Shown here in pieces: positions 1 through 12,388 of a stretch of 64,000 bases of DNA. The DNA comes from Planococcus citri. Taxonomy: Eukaryota; Arthropoda; Insecta; Hemiptera; Pseudococcidae. The DNA lies in contig NC_088679.1 of NCBI RefSeq assembly GCF_950023065.1, positions 40,734,001-40,798,000 on the forward strand, given 5' to 3'. Every line of letters begins with the position of its first letter. The first letter of the stretch is position 1. The notes beneath the pieces are model-generated. The model was not told where the DNA came from and ran no database searches. It saw only the letters and a list, made by a program, of their open reading frames with translations. A program made the position numbers and the translations under genes.

Positions 1-49
1 GGATAAATTCGCGTTTTAAAAAAAATTTTCTTCGCACACAGATCGACAC

Positions 50-265
50 ATTTTCCTAAAACAGGATGAGTAGCGACACTGCGACAGGGACGAAAAAACC
101 ACGATTTTTTCGAAAATGTCCTATCTTTTGAGACTTTATATTTACCCTCTTACCCTCCAGGGACACCTTGGAGGCTAAAATTTGTCGTGGGAAACTTTCA
201 ACTCTAAATGAAGATCTTTGCTGAATTAGGTTCAAATCCGCAGACTTTTTTTCGAAATCCCCATC
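50..265 (+). repeat. Dispersed repeat family A, copy 1
   Basis: This stretch shares extended similarity with 39930-40125 (reverse complement) and with about 59100-59245 (same strand). Matching landmarks include the words around GGAGGCTAAAATTTGTCGTG, the run leading into AACTTTCAACTC, and the core CGATTTTTTCGAAAATG at about 101-117. The short ORFs across it (for example 208-531) are not conserved in the other copies, so I do not treat them as genes. The family is unclassified: I see no terminal repeats, tail or coding capacity, and the true ends are unknown because this copy lies close to the window edge. Confidence 0.6.
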
Positions 266-1063
266 CTAATTTACTTAGGTATTGTATTTTTATTTGGAGA
301 AATTTTACATTCTCGATAAAGAATTCAAGACCTAGTATGAATATTTTCCACTCTGGGAAATCCCCTTTTCTACCATCTCCTCCTCCCTCCACCACGACAA
401 AAAATATCCCAATCAACGGGAATGGTTTTTGCATCAAACAAAAAATGTGGAAAAAGCACGCCAAAATACACCATCAAAAGACCAATTCAGTCACTAAATC
501 AAAAGTTGATTTCTGGATGAAAAGATGCTGAACTTCACATTGACTCTTTTCATTGCAACTTTCCCGAAAACTGGGCAATCTAAAAATTTGCCGGAGGAGG
601 TTTCAAAAGGACTTGAAACTATCGCCAATCAATTCGAGAGATTAAAATAAAACAAACTCAAGCCAAACTTCAATTTTATCAGATTTTGATTTTTTCACGG
701 AAGATAAAAACATTTGTACATATTTTTAAAAATTTATTAAAAATTAAATTAACACATCAAATTTGGCTTGGTGAGTTGTTTTGGGCGTCCTTTCGATGAG
801 AAAAGCCAAAGCATCGACAATTTATTGTACTGTATATAATTAAAAGGAGATAATACTGGAAAATAAATACATTTTATTCAAATGCCAGATTGAATTTTGT
901 TATAATTTTTTCAATTTTAAAATCATTCTTCTTTTCGTTTTTTAGGAAGAATATTGCACCTATAGGTAGGAATAATTTAGTCTTTCCATCGAATACGAAT
1001 TTGCGGGAATATTCACTGAAGATCACTATGAATTGCTGATCATCATCCACAGATAACAACTCA
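266..1063. other. AT-rich non-coding stretch
   Basis: There is no recognisable gene here. The stretch contains only short chance ORFs and A/T runs, ending just before the target duplication of the inverted-repeat element at 1070. Confidence 0.5.
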
Positions 1064-1069
1064 CAAATG

Positions 1070-1610
1070 AAGAGTCCAGGGAAAGAACCAGGTAAGTCAC
1101 TTTTTCAAACATCTGAGTTACGGCGTTTTGAAGTATCAGAAGGCTCCAATTTTGTAGCGAATTTGAATTTCATCAAGGTAATGACTGGAAATACATCACA
1201 CAACATCCCACAAATACAACTTGAGGCATTGTAGGAAAAAAATGAAGAGATGAGCCAGTCACGACTTGAAAAGTCACTGTTTTCGTGAAAAAATCAAGCA
1301 AAAAATCGAAAAATCAGTGTTTCGCAACAACTTGAATTCGATGAAAATCGATTATTATGATGACATAATGAAAAATTTTTGTATTCTAAATAGTTGACGA
1401 TGTTGAAATTTTCTTCCTGTCGCCTCACATTTCGTCTCGGCTCATTTTTCTCTTTTCCTCTTTTTTTTAAAGGCCATTTTAACCACGAAAAATCGATTTT
1501 TTTCAAAATGTAAATGGACTACATTTTTCTACTCCTCAATGTGAATTTAATTCAACCATAAACTCATTTTTGAAAAAAAGTGACTTACCTGGTTCTTTCC
1601 CTGGACTCTT
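1070..1610. mobile_element. Non-autonomous inverted-repeat element (541 bp MITE) with 6-bp duplication
   Basis: The left end (1070-1107) and the reverse complement of the right end (1571-1610) are essentially identical over 36-38 bp, starting AAGAGTCCAGGGAAAGAACC and differing only by two extra T in a T-run. The hexamer CAAATG directly flanks both ends (1064-1069 and 1611-1616), consistent with a target-site duplication. No transposase is encoded: the 70-residue minus-strand ORF inside (1294-1506) resembles nothing I know. A 6-bp duplication does not fit the best-known superfamilies (TA for Tc1/mariner, TTAA for piggyBac, 8 bp for hAT), so the superfamily is left open. The perfect ends suggest a fairly recent insertion. 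Each inverted end also contains a consensus 5' splice-donor word, CAGGTAAGT. Confidence 0.75.
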
Positions 1611-1616
1611 CAAATG

Positions 1617-4600
1617 ATTCTGATCCATGTAGGGTATTCAACTAAAAGAGTAGTCCCAGGTCAAAATATTGCGATGAATTTTACTCACGACGTGAAAAAA
1701 CAAGAAAAATACTTCATCATAATAGCGTCGAAACTTCTGTAGGGAAAATTTCTTCGGTTATGTCACCTTTTTATTTGGAAGAATCGTACGTATACAGCTA
1801 TAATGCTAATATATAGTCATTCTTTTTCGGCTATTTTGAGTTTTTTTCTCGCGAAGAATATTTTTCTGTTGATCTGTTCAACAGGTTTTTACACGTAGTA
1901 AATCCGGTGTTATGGTTTGCTACTTTATTGGTTTGAAAGTATTGAAGATATCATCCCAGTTTAAGATGGCGTTATTGTTTTTGCTCAGGGTGATAAATGT
2001 TACGGGGGTCGATTTGTTAAAACGACGATGACATTCCACCTTTTTTTCTTTTTTACCATCATAAATTTCTATTCTTTGACTTTTTTCCTATTACGCGAAT
2101 GTTTGCGAAAAAAATTACTCAAAACCCTTACATTTACTCGGGTTGAATATTCGTTAGTACGGTTTCGTATACCTCTCTGCCATGTACCTACATTAAATAA
2201 ATATATTCGCAACGCGTTTCAACCCTTGCATCGTGCATTTGGGCGTCAAAAGCAATCTGCGATCTTGTTTATTTTGTTTACTTTAGCCTAAATGACCAAC
2301 TATCAATCTTGCAACGTTATTACCGGTGCAGTATTCCGGCTTTATAATAAAATATTACCTACGCGTAAAATCATCGAACGTTATTATTTTCTATTTGTAC
2401 TCGTAATAAAACTAAATCAAAGAGGAAAAATTCGATGGTATTTTTTTTTTTTTTTTTTCGAAAATAAAATGCCATTTTTGACATGCACATACATACTAGA
2501 GTCGGTGCAGCAACCATTTAATTACATATTTCACAAGAGCTGTCGTAAAATAAGAACAGTTTTAATGAGAAATTACACTCGAAACTGAAACAGTAAAAAC
2601 TTGCCGAGTGGCAACACTTTCTAGGAAATGTAAAAAAAATTGTACAAATCCTCGTCAAGAGCCAAGTGAATTCGTTTTTTAACATTGAAGAGTACCTACA
2701 CGTAAAGCCGGTAATTTAACACGATGAGTTTTTATGCTAAACAACGGTTTACCAGCCCAAGTTTCTATTGTTTCACTACGTACTAAAAGCTCGCGGTTTG
2801 TTACAGCTATTAAATTTCAAACTTGAATAAAATTCTCGTGTTTAGTGTGTAAATTAGAAATTAAAAAGGAGTAGTTTCTAGTTACTTGATTGAAATTTCA
2901 AGATACCTGCGATGAATATTTCTACCTTATTAATTTTATACTCGACCAAATATAAATATAAAAAAAACATAAATGTAAAAAATAACACATTTCGAAAATG
3001 AAAAAAATGATATTTTTCATTTTCGCAAGATCCCGAATATGTATGTAGTTGGAAGAGAAATCTCTCAAATTCATTTACCACGAGTACGAGTAGGTATGAA
3101 AAAAATAAAAAAAATCACAATAAAAGAAATAAATAAATTACAAATTAAAAGCGAGAAATTGCAGCTACGTTTTTAACGCGGAGTAAAAATAATTTTTCTT
3201 TCATTTTTCAGGCCACACGCATTTTTTGCCTTTTCCACAAAGGTCGCCGATATCTTTATGAATACGAAAATCCTTCTCACCGAAATACCCGTTTTTCACG
3301 TTGAACTATGTAATAAATCAAATTTGTATTGCTGAGAAAAATGGAGGAAAAGCTAAAATATTTATCACTTTTAATATCTTGAACATAAATACGTTCGACT
3401 TAGAGTAATAATGCGTCTATTAAATGACTGTGTATGTACATTTTTTTCATACGTATAAATGTATAGAAAAAAAGTGAGTAGGTATTATTTTTTTTCATTT
3501 CATTTTTACAGTTCTAAGCAGTATTACTTACTCGTAGACGTATTCAATACCGGTATAGTTTCATTGTAAATATTATTAGAATTGCGAATGTTATAAATTC
3601 AGCTGATGCAGAGGTATATCTTGACGTTGGAAAATTTATTGCTAATGAAGCTAAATTTACCATTACGAAGGTAGAAAGTGTAGACATGAATTATCGAATT
3701 GATTATTAAAATATACATATTTATTGATGTAGGAATGCGATGAAAGGATGCTGATACACATTTTGAACTCGAGCTCGAGAGTACATTGCTTGGTGGCTAC
3801 GTAATGTCATCAATAATGGGCGAGTAACCGAGTACTAACAAGTAAGTATAACTTGGCACCTTCGAATCTGAAGGTAGACAAATATTCGTACTTGACCTCG
3901 CGTGAGGTACCTAGTACATACCTATTACCTACTCACATGTTTGAAAGAGTATTATTGTGAAACATCCTATACACAGTGGGAAATTCTTTTCTGTATTAAA
4001 TGAAGTATCTACATAGGTACCTAATCAGAACTTTTCCCCAGTTTTTAATTTGATTATGCATTTTTTAAGATTCTTTCAAAAAGTGTACCTATGTTTTTTT
4101 TCAGTAGCAGAAACATGATGAAATTCAAATTTATACCGTTTTTCAAACTAAGGATAAAAACCCATTGATAGATACCGACTTATTACACAGTAATTATCAA
4201 TTTGAATTTTCGCTGAATTTTTAATGTACATATTTCGAATAATACTCAAATTTATTTCATACATATTTCTCTGATTTTTCAATGACAAGGGAATCCATTT
4301 CACCATCCCACACTTTCCTATCGTATAGGATGTCATGTCTTCAATTTTTAATGAACTGTTATCTTTTTCATTTCAGAAAATCCAATATTTCTTGTGAGGG
4401 AGGAGGGAGTATTTATCATTCTCCATGAGTGTCTCAATCTACAGTCTAATTGAACTTCCTGAAGCAAACTTTGGTGACAATTTTTTCATGGACACTGGAA
4501 AAATAAATTCTTCATAATCATTTTGATTTTTTCAGTCTACTCTTATTTTTCGAGTTACATATTAGAATTTTAGATGAAAACATGCACGAATATGCTAAAC

Positions 4601-6636
4601 TTTTCAACTGAATTATTTTCAATTTTACAGATTTTAAAACATTTTCACGGATTTATTGTGACTTCGTGATTTTTATGATCCATAGAATGTTGCCTTCATT
4701 ATATGGTGACTTTTCACTGACGAATTGAAAACTTTTTCTTTCAACAAAAACTTGCTAAAGTCATGAAATCACTTTTACGGAATTTTCACCCCTTTTCTTT
4801 CCCTCCAGCAAGTGAAAATTGCCTACAAAATTTCGCATTCAAGTTGACATTTCAAGAGTTTCAACTCAAATAAGCATTCACAACTCGAATACGCATACTT
4901 TTTATCTGAAATTTTGAGAACAAAAACTAGAAACCCATTTACAAATACGATAGCAGAATGCGAACCCCTACGTATCTCGTGTTACAGAACTGTTCAAATC
5001 TGAGATAGCGGAAAAAATCGCGTTCCGCCAACTGTGGGTTGGAAATACGTGAAACCTGGATTTTGGCTCTTGTCACAGTACGGTAATATATTACGTTTTA
5101 AAATCTAAATACTCCTCGTGTTGTTATGAAGTGAAAACGAGAAAAAATACGAATTCAAGTTGAACAGCTCTTTAAAAATGAAAAATTTTAACCCAACATT
5201 TCGCTTTTTTTGACAAGGTCGTATTGTTTATTCTGGTCTATGTGTGAGTAAGACGTAGTAATTTCTGTATCATCTCAGAGAGAGAGAGAGAGAAAAGATA
5301 ATACCATCTTTGACGAGTTTCTCATACGAATGGCACTGCCTTTTCGATAATTCTGTTGAACTAACCGCTCGTTTAACCACTTTCAGAGAAAGTTCAGCGG
5401 TATTCGGGGTTTCTGCCAGTAAAACCACGCTAAGAAGTGAGATTTCGTTAATTGCATGTCTCCAACTTCGGTTTCGAATATTTAAACAAAATTCGCTAAA
5501 AGGGTCAAACCTACGTCTTTCTTTGAAACTTGTTTCGTAAAATTTTTCAAAATATCAAATTCCCCAATGCCAAATTTATTTCAACAAGGACGTTTGGTAG
5601 GGTTTCATAAAATATCTCATTTAAATATATGTATATGCGATACCACCACGAGCGGTTATACGACTCGATGATGATGATGATATGTTGCATACGAGTTGGT
5701 TTGAAAATACTTTGTACGTTGTCGGCAAAATTTCGTGATGAAAAGCGAAATAATTTTTTTAACAAAAATAAAGTCATCATAATTGTTTGCTTCACTATGC
5801 GAATTCCGACACAAATTACTATAAGTGTAGCTGACGAAATTACAGTACACTAGTTTCAGGCAAGATCTCTTCAAACCGACAAATGTACGTCGCTGCATGA
5901 CACAGTTATGAGAAAGTTTACGCGTACACGCTTATAATTAATTGTTAACATTTAACGAAAGGCCTGTTCGTTGTATTTAATCTCAGTAACTGAACTGAGC
6001 ATGTTAGCCAACGATATATGTGTACGTTCATGTACAACCTTTCGTCATATGAGATAACACACGTTCTATATTGATTTGCGAAACCACCGTTGTAGCCGGA
6101 GTTTCCTGTTAAAGTAACGCGATATTGACACTTTGAATTAATGGCCTTTCCTGATAGCGCATTATCTATTTTCGATACTTCTGCTGCTACAGAGTCGTTT
6201 TACAAACGTACCTTCACGCGAGAAAATTTCTCCAAATACAAGAGTAAAATTACATTATAAACACACGATTGCATTACAAATGGGATACGTGAAAGAAAAA
6301 AAAACGAAAAACAACTATGAAATATTGAAAGTTCAAATTTGACTTGAGATGAAGCTTACAAATTTTGTCAAGTAAGTATGTGAAAAGGAAATAATTTTTT
6401 CAAATCGAATCCTCTCTAACAAAGAGAGAATGATCTGCATTAATAAAAAAAAAATCGAATAATTTTTTTGAAAATGAAAGAAACATACCGAGGGGTAAAT
6501 TGATTTGCTGATCTTAGAAGTTGAAAGAAGACTTGAAAATATAATGAAAAAATTCCAAATAATTATCGACGAGCAATTCTTCTCATAATGCTGGATATTT
6601 TCGAAATGTTTTCCAAAAAAACAACTTTTCTTTCAT
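1617..6636. other. Gene-poor AT-rich stretch
   Basis: I see no supportable gene. The stretch contains a T-run at about 2442-2459, an (AG)n microsatellite at 5276-5293, a short (GAT)n at about 5668-5681 and many A/T tracts. The ORFs present are under 100 codons, low in complexity and show no domain. Confidence 0.5.
5276..5293. repeat. (AG)n microsatellite
   Basis: This is an uninterrupted AG dinucleotide run of about nine units. Confidence 0.9.
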
Positions 6637-6660
6637 GGAGGGAGGGGGGAGGGAGGGGGG
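6637..6660 (+). other. G-quadruplex-prone purine tract
   Basis: The sequence is a 24-base run of G blocks separated by single A residues. It has at least four G-runs of three or more with loops of 1-3 nt, which meets the usual G3+N1-7 pattern for a potential G-quadruplex on the plus strand. It stands out in a strongly AT-rich region. Folding is inferred from the pattern only. Confidence 0.6.
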
Positions 6661-9600
6661 ATGTTAAGTATATCGCACAGATTTTCAGGAGTTTTTATAG
6701 CAAGAGCCAGTTGAAAAATTCTGAGCACGATATTGAAGAGCTCACGAACATGATCATCTGTTGCATGATGGCGTTTTTACGGCAAACTAGTTATGCAATT
6801 TTATTAACACGAATGACAACGAAATGAATGAACATCAATTTGCAGGTTCCGCGGGTCAAAAATTATTATAAGAACAGGGCACTGTAATGCTTTCATTTTC
6901 AATTTTTTTTAGCACATAAATAAATATGTATTTACAGAAAACTGGAACAAAAAATATAGTTGGAGCTCGTCTTTTGAAATTGAAAAAATTGAAATAAAGA
7001 TTTTTAAAATTTTATTTCAAAAAATGTATTTTCACGAAATGATTTCAGGAATCTCAACACTCTTTGAGAGGCACAAGAGCTCCCAATTTTTCTCGAAACT
7101 CGAAAAAAAAAATCGAAAATCGAAGTGGAATTATAAATCTTTAATAATTTAAAAGCGTCAAGTCCGAATATAATTATAGGCTTGGTTTACTTTTTTGATC
7201 GGACTCTTTCAACTGCTCTACACTCACTAGAAGTGCTTTTAGACATGACCAGAGTAGTCAAAAATTTAAAATGACGTGTAAGAATTCGATTGTTGCAGTT
7301 TGGAGGTTGTTGAGTTCATCTCAAATACCAACGAATTATTTGAATACGATCCCTTGCCACTCTAGCTCCCCATTCATCAAAGAGTTATGAGAATGTGGTT
7401 CGACACAGGCCAGTTTTCACTAATTTGAGGTTGGGAACTTTGAATCCATTTTGCAAAAAGTAAGCGTGAAGGAACAATGAGAGGTTAACTAAAGAAAATC
7501 ACGATTCATGTAAGTATAATTATTAATAAGTTGAAAGTTCTTTTTTTTTTTCTCCGCGTCTCGTCGAAGTATTGCCAACTAAAGATGCTTCGCTGGCGAA
7601 CGATTTGATCAGAGGCGAAAAATCGATTGCGAATGATTGAATCACCCATAAATCAAACCAGATCATAATGGAGGTGATTCGTTTTGCGAAAGATTCGCTC
7701 AGAAATTTCCATGTTTCTTCTGCAAGACTAACATTTTTTCTTGGTCAACTTTTAACTCAAAATGAAATTCGACTAAAATCCTTCGACTGTTTGTTCCTCG
7801 ATCGACTCTAATGTATTTCAATGACACTTAGATCGTTTAGATTCCGTTTCTTATTCAATACCTACTTTCACATATGCATCTTGTAGTTGAAATTCAATGA
7901 AAATGGCGTAAAGAGATGTCCCTATTTTCGTTTAATGCCAAGCAGATAAAAGAAACATTATAAATAACTAAACATTTACTATACAATCTCATGAAATGGC
8001 AAAAAAGGAAAGTAATAAGACCAACTTGACCACAAATTCAAAATCAACAAGTTCATGAGAATTGAACGGTACCATAGTAAGCAGTAAGCACACATATGAA
8101 GTTCAATGAAAAGAGGAAAGATAGTAAAACTAGATAAGGCTTTCAGTGCGCTTGATGTTTTTACACACATATCTCATTAGATGAAATGCATAAGATACAC
8201 ATACGATTCCATTCATTCCTTTTATATTACCTTAAGCGCACTTTAAAAAATTCAACCACACAATAATAAAAATAAACACAATAATTTACATAAAGCCAAG
8301 GTACTTTTGCTAAGTTGAAATTTGTATTTAAAGATAAAATGCTCGTGTACACTACCTACAGGGAAATTCTGCATCAGATGGAAATGATTTGATCAAATTG
8401 AGTATAACAAAGGACACGTAGAAAAATTGTTTAAAAGGAATTTTTCAGAAAAATTTCGCAACAAAAGATTTTTACGGGAGGAAATACCAAAATGGAAATT
8501 TTATTACAGAAAATATTAATGCAAATCGAATTTTACAAAAGCTTTTGTGCGTTAATGAAGTATAATATTCTGGTACCTCGTAAAAGATGAAAAATATACT
8601 AACAAGTAAAATGGAATTTTAATAAACATAGCTTTATACGTAGCGTGATATTTTTCTGTTTTACGAGCGTTTTATTAAGGTAATCATTTTTACAAACCGA
8701 ATATTATTGATTAAAAATAAAAATACATCAGTCTCCCAAATACATAAAAAATTAGATACTTTCATTTGAAAAAAAACCATGTCAACGAACCTTGCTTTTT
8801 TTGTTTCTTAAACGTCGACAATGAATCGTGGTTCTGGAGATTGAAAATTTCATAGTTGAATTCATTTTCGTACCAAAAAAAAGGCGATTTCCAAGTTTTT
8901 CTTTTCCTGAAAGGTATTTTATGGATTTTATTTTACGCAGGGTATAATTCAGCGGATAATTTTTTTCTAGTGGAAGAATGTAAATGGAGGACATTTATCC
9001 GAGCGTAAACGTAAATTTAAAAAAATTGCGGCAAATGCGTTGAAAAACATAACATTTACATTATGAAGGTCATTACTAATAGTTTTGTTTTCGATGAGCG
9101 AGTGAATAACGATAGTGAAGAGGATTATCCTTAGGACCAGGCGCGTTTTCTCCTCTTATATGTATTTATCCTTTATATCTATATAAATTTTTTTCGTATC
9201 TCGTTTTTTCTTCTTACACCAGTCACACATGGCGTGTTTTTTTCGACCGCATTTTTGGTGGAAAGGCAATTTTTTACCTATTTTCTTTCGCTAAAGTACC
9301 TTCGCTTCGGGGGTGAATTTTGTTCTACCTTCCTAATTTCACCACCCTTACGCTCGTTAGTACTTTAATAAAACGGGTCGTTTAGTTAGGTTTAATATAA
9401 TGCAATTTGGAATCGAGCCAAGAGTGTGAAATTGATACCGTTTTAAAGCACCGTTTTCGCTCGTTAAAATGGACCCGCGAGTGAAATACCAACTATTAAG
9501 TACAAAAAGAAAAATAATTGAAATTTTTTAATTTGTGACGTCGAGTAGTACAATTCAACTCGCTGTAGCAATCTTACCCGAAAGAAGTATAAGCTGATTT

Positions 9601-10859
9601 TTTTCTCCTGGTATTTTTTCACCGTTTTTCCCGGAATCATATTATTGTGTCTGTATTTTTCCACATTTTTTTTGATCGACCTCTTTTTCAAATCCTTTAG
9701 GCTTATTTTTAAATATTTAGACCTAATGCTATCAAGCTGTTTCAATATTTCGTTTTTTGAATACCTTCTTAATTCAGCTCATTCCATCACATCGGAAGGG
9801 ACCATCTTTTTGAAATATGTATTGGATGTATTTTTCATGACAGTAAAATACTAACCTGCAGGTTTTTTTTCGATATAAAATGACTTTCCGAATGATCTAA
9901 TTATTTTTGAGGGTTATAAATAACATGAAACTAAGTCAACGAATTGAGATTAAGCACGAATGGAAGCAATCAATTATTACTGTAGATCAAGAATTTTAAA
10001 AAATCCAGTGAGTAGGAGGCAAGAGTTATTGGCTCGAATTCTGAACGGAAACCCCGAAAGAGGAAAACTTTTCTCTCTAAAAATATAAAATGACTACAAA
10101 ATGATACGCACATTCATAAAACTACTTGAATCTAAAATGAGAATAATTTTATACTTACTGAGCATGTATTTTTATTTTTTAAAAAGACATAATTAAGTAT
10201 ATTCCACAATGAATAAAATTACCAAAAAAAAAAAAAAAAAAAATGAACAGAAAAATTTGAGAATTTCTACGATAAAGTCGCCTTTTCGAAGCTTTTTCAT
10301 GCCTAATACTTATGTTAGAAAACTTTTGAAACCCCTTCGTATCAGAAATTTCTCAACTCTACAATACAAAACAAAAATTAATGAAGGGTTTAGCTGAATG
10401 AGAGGCGAATTCGATGTGCCTGAAATAAACTCTTTCATCGAATAAAATTTTTCAGAAAATTTCGGACTCCATTTTCATTCCTTACTGAATTTTTAGTCAT
10501 TTTATTTCTTTAATTTTAAAAATTCTCTACTCTGATGAGTGATGGGGATTTTATTTTTTCAATTTTCTAATCAAAATTTCAAAATGAAAAAGCAGAACAT
10601 GTTTCGAACACTGTACGACCGTTTTCTAAAGGGAATGGGGTGTTACATAAAAATACCTTTAGGTACCATTTCATTTTTCATTGGGAAGACATTTTTCAAA
10701 TACTTCACAACTTTGGGGAAGGGGTGAAAATTTTACACGTCCATTTTTGGCTTTATCGACTTTTTCGAGCATTCCAGTATTTTTTAAGAAGGGAACAGTG
10801 GTTTGAACGAAACTTTTACTCTTTTACTAATTCAATTTATCAGTCATTTGTACGCCTAT
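6661..10859. other. Gene-poor AT-rich stretch
   Basis: No supportable gene is visible. The stretch holds one copy of a 42-bp dispersed repeat (6771-6812), a 20-base A-run at 10224-10243, and otherwise A/T-rich sequence with chance ORFs only. Confidence 0.5.
6771..6812 (+). repeat. Dispersed repeat, copy 1 (GCGTTTTTACGGCAAACT word)
   Basis: This 42-bp block recurs at 27785-27826 with one visible mismatch in the core. Weaker similarity extends about 30 bp downstream to a TGCAGG word in both copies. This is strong local identity between sites 21 kb apart in otherwise dissimilar DNA, so it is probably a remnant of a transposable element. Confidence 0.75.
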
Positions 10860-11125
10860 CTGGCCTCTTTCAAGGTCATTGACCTGTCTGTCTGTCTGTC
10901 TGTCTGTCTGTCCATACGTCCGTCCATCTCCCTAAGGTCATTGGCCCAGAACTTTCAAAGTCACTGACCCACCTGCCCAGCATAAGTCCATCCTCTTAAA
11001 ATCATTAACCCGTCAGTATAACTTTCCAATGTCGTCTATCTGCCTGTTTATTCTCTTAAGGTCATTGACTCGTCAGTATGGCTTCCAAAAGTCGTCTTGT
11101 ATGTCTGTCTGGCCTCTCAAGTGGC
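10860..11125 (+). repeat. Degenerate minisatellite, about 61-bp unit, with (CTGT)n insert
   Basis: The word AAGGTCATTGACC recurs in diverged form at about 10872, 10933, 10995 and 11056, with a weak fifth trace near 11117, so the period is 61-62 bp. Each unit carries a preceding pyrimidine block (CTGGCCTCTTTC-like) and a following CCGTCAGTAT-like word. A perfect CTGT run of about seven units (10884-10912) sits inside the first unit. The ORF at 11029-11310 crosses the array and is a by-product of it. Confidence 0.7.
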
Positions 11126-11280
11126 TTCTCTCTCCTTCTGAAACAGATAGGATATCTTCCCTTCTAATGTCAACTCAGACACTTTCTTTTAAAACACTCC
11201 GCACTTCATCAACTTTTTCCCCACCACTAAAAAAATGTGACATAATGCATGAGAAATCTACTCGTATTCCCTTCGGCGGA

Positions 11281-11348
11281 TATAAAAGTAAACGCAACAC
11301 TGACGATTAGACAGACAAGAGAGAAGAATTACGAATAAGTAGGTAAGT
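11281..11348 (+). promoter_or_regulatory. Possible TATA promoter with downstream splice donor
   Basis: TATAAAAG at 11281-11288 is followed about 55 bp later by a consensus splice donor (AG|GTAAGT, junction after 11342). This arrangement would suit a short non-coding first exon on the plus strand. No downstream exon or coding region is visible before the copia element begins at 11867, so this is only a candidate. Both words could occur by chance in AT-rich DNA. Confidence 0.15.
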
Positions 11349-11861
11349 ATTTTCATTTTTTCCTTTCAAATTTACAAACAATTACACCAATCCGAAGTAA
11401 ATTCGCACGCGAGTGAATGAGTAGCACACATAATAATCGTTTCCTATAAAGACGCTTGCTATTCAATTAAAAACTTTCCGACCTGTTCGAGCTTATTTCA
11501 ATTTCCCATTGAAAATTCATTCAAATTTCGCGTACCAGTTGAAAGGTCTGACGAAATCAAATCCCTCATGTATTTTTCGCATCATTTGTTTCGACTTGCT
11601 TTGGTTTTGTTGTTTGTACCAAAGTCTTTTATGATGATCATTCATTTGTAAAGGTTTTCCCCATACGTTATATGATTTAGTATTACACAAATACCATTCC
11701 ACTGACTTTTCCTTTTCTTGCTGCGTAAATCAATTGGCAAACGATATGCGCTATTTTGATTAATTTACATACTACGATGAAGCAGTTTTGGTGAACTTGG
11801 GGGAAATTACGAGATTCTTGTACATATATGCGGTAAATTAAACCGCACTCAACAATTGATA
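11349..11861. other. AT-rich flank of the copia insertion
   Basis: No gene is visible. This is host DNA directly to the left of the element, ending in the CCGAA target duplicate. Confidence 0.5.
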
Positions 11862-11866
11862 CCGAA
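11862..11866. repeat. Target-site duplication, left copy (CCGAA)
   Basis: CCGAA lies directly outside the left LTR and is repeated at 18939-18943 directly outside the right LTR. A 5-bp duplication is the usual size for copia-type integrases. Confidence 0.9.
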
Positions 11867-12105
11867 TGTTAGAAAATACGTTTCTAACTTACGTATCATC
11901 GCGATCGCGAAATAACAACACAAACAGGGGCTTAAACGCCTTTATTAAACATCAAAACATCGCGCCACTTGTACACAGAAAACACACACACGAATACGTA
12001 CATAACATACTGGAGAACTGGTCTCCGTGAACATTATACACAACGCATATACAGATCGTCGGAGAATATAGGCGTGGCCTACTCCAGTGTAGCCACGATC
12101 TAACA
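11867..12105 (-). repeat. 3' LTR of the copia element (239 bp)
   Basis: The LTR begins TGTTAG and ends CTAACA, giving the inverted TG...CA ends that integrase recognises. On the transcribed strand it carries an AATAAA polyadenylation signal (11941-11946) and a TATAAT-like box in the U3 part. It matches the right LTR at 238 of 239 positions. The U5 terminus (11869-11887) also has a 7-bp inverted repeat, TTAGAAA/TTTCTAA. Confidence 0.95.
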
Positions 12106-12120
12106 CTCCCCCTATTCTCC
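12106..12120 (-). promoter_or_regulatory. Polypurine tract (plus-strand DNA primer)
   Basis: On the element strand this is a purine-rich run, GGAGAATAGGGGGAG, that abuts the 3' LTR directly. This is the position and composition expected for the RNase H-resistant primer of plus-strand synthesis. Confidence 0.85.
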
Positions 12121-12388
12121 GATGATGTACAATTTAAAAAAATTTTGAAAAAGAAAAATTCATAAATCACACCACACAGAAGCCCCGCCACAGTAAAGCC
12201 AAAACACTGTGACTATTTATATTCGCATCACTCTGTTTACATAGAATAAAATTTTGAGACACATCACATAATCTTTTTCTCACCAACAATCATTTTAGAT
12301 CAAGTTCATCTTCATTAAGATCGATGTCCAGGTAACTTTCCACATTTAAATCGTGTGTATCTGAAACTTACAACAAAAGCATTAGAAT
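12121..12388 (-). other. 3' untranslated region of the copia element
   Basis: This segment lies between the pol stop and the polypurine tract. It is AT-rich and shows no ORF of note. Confidence 0.7.
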
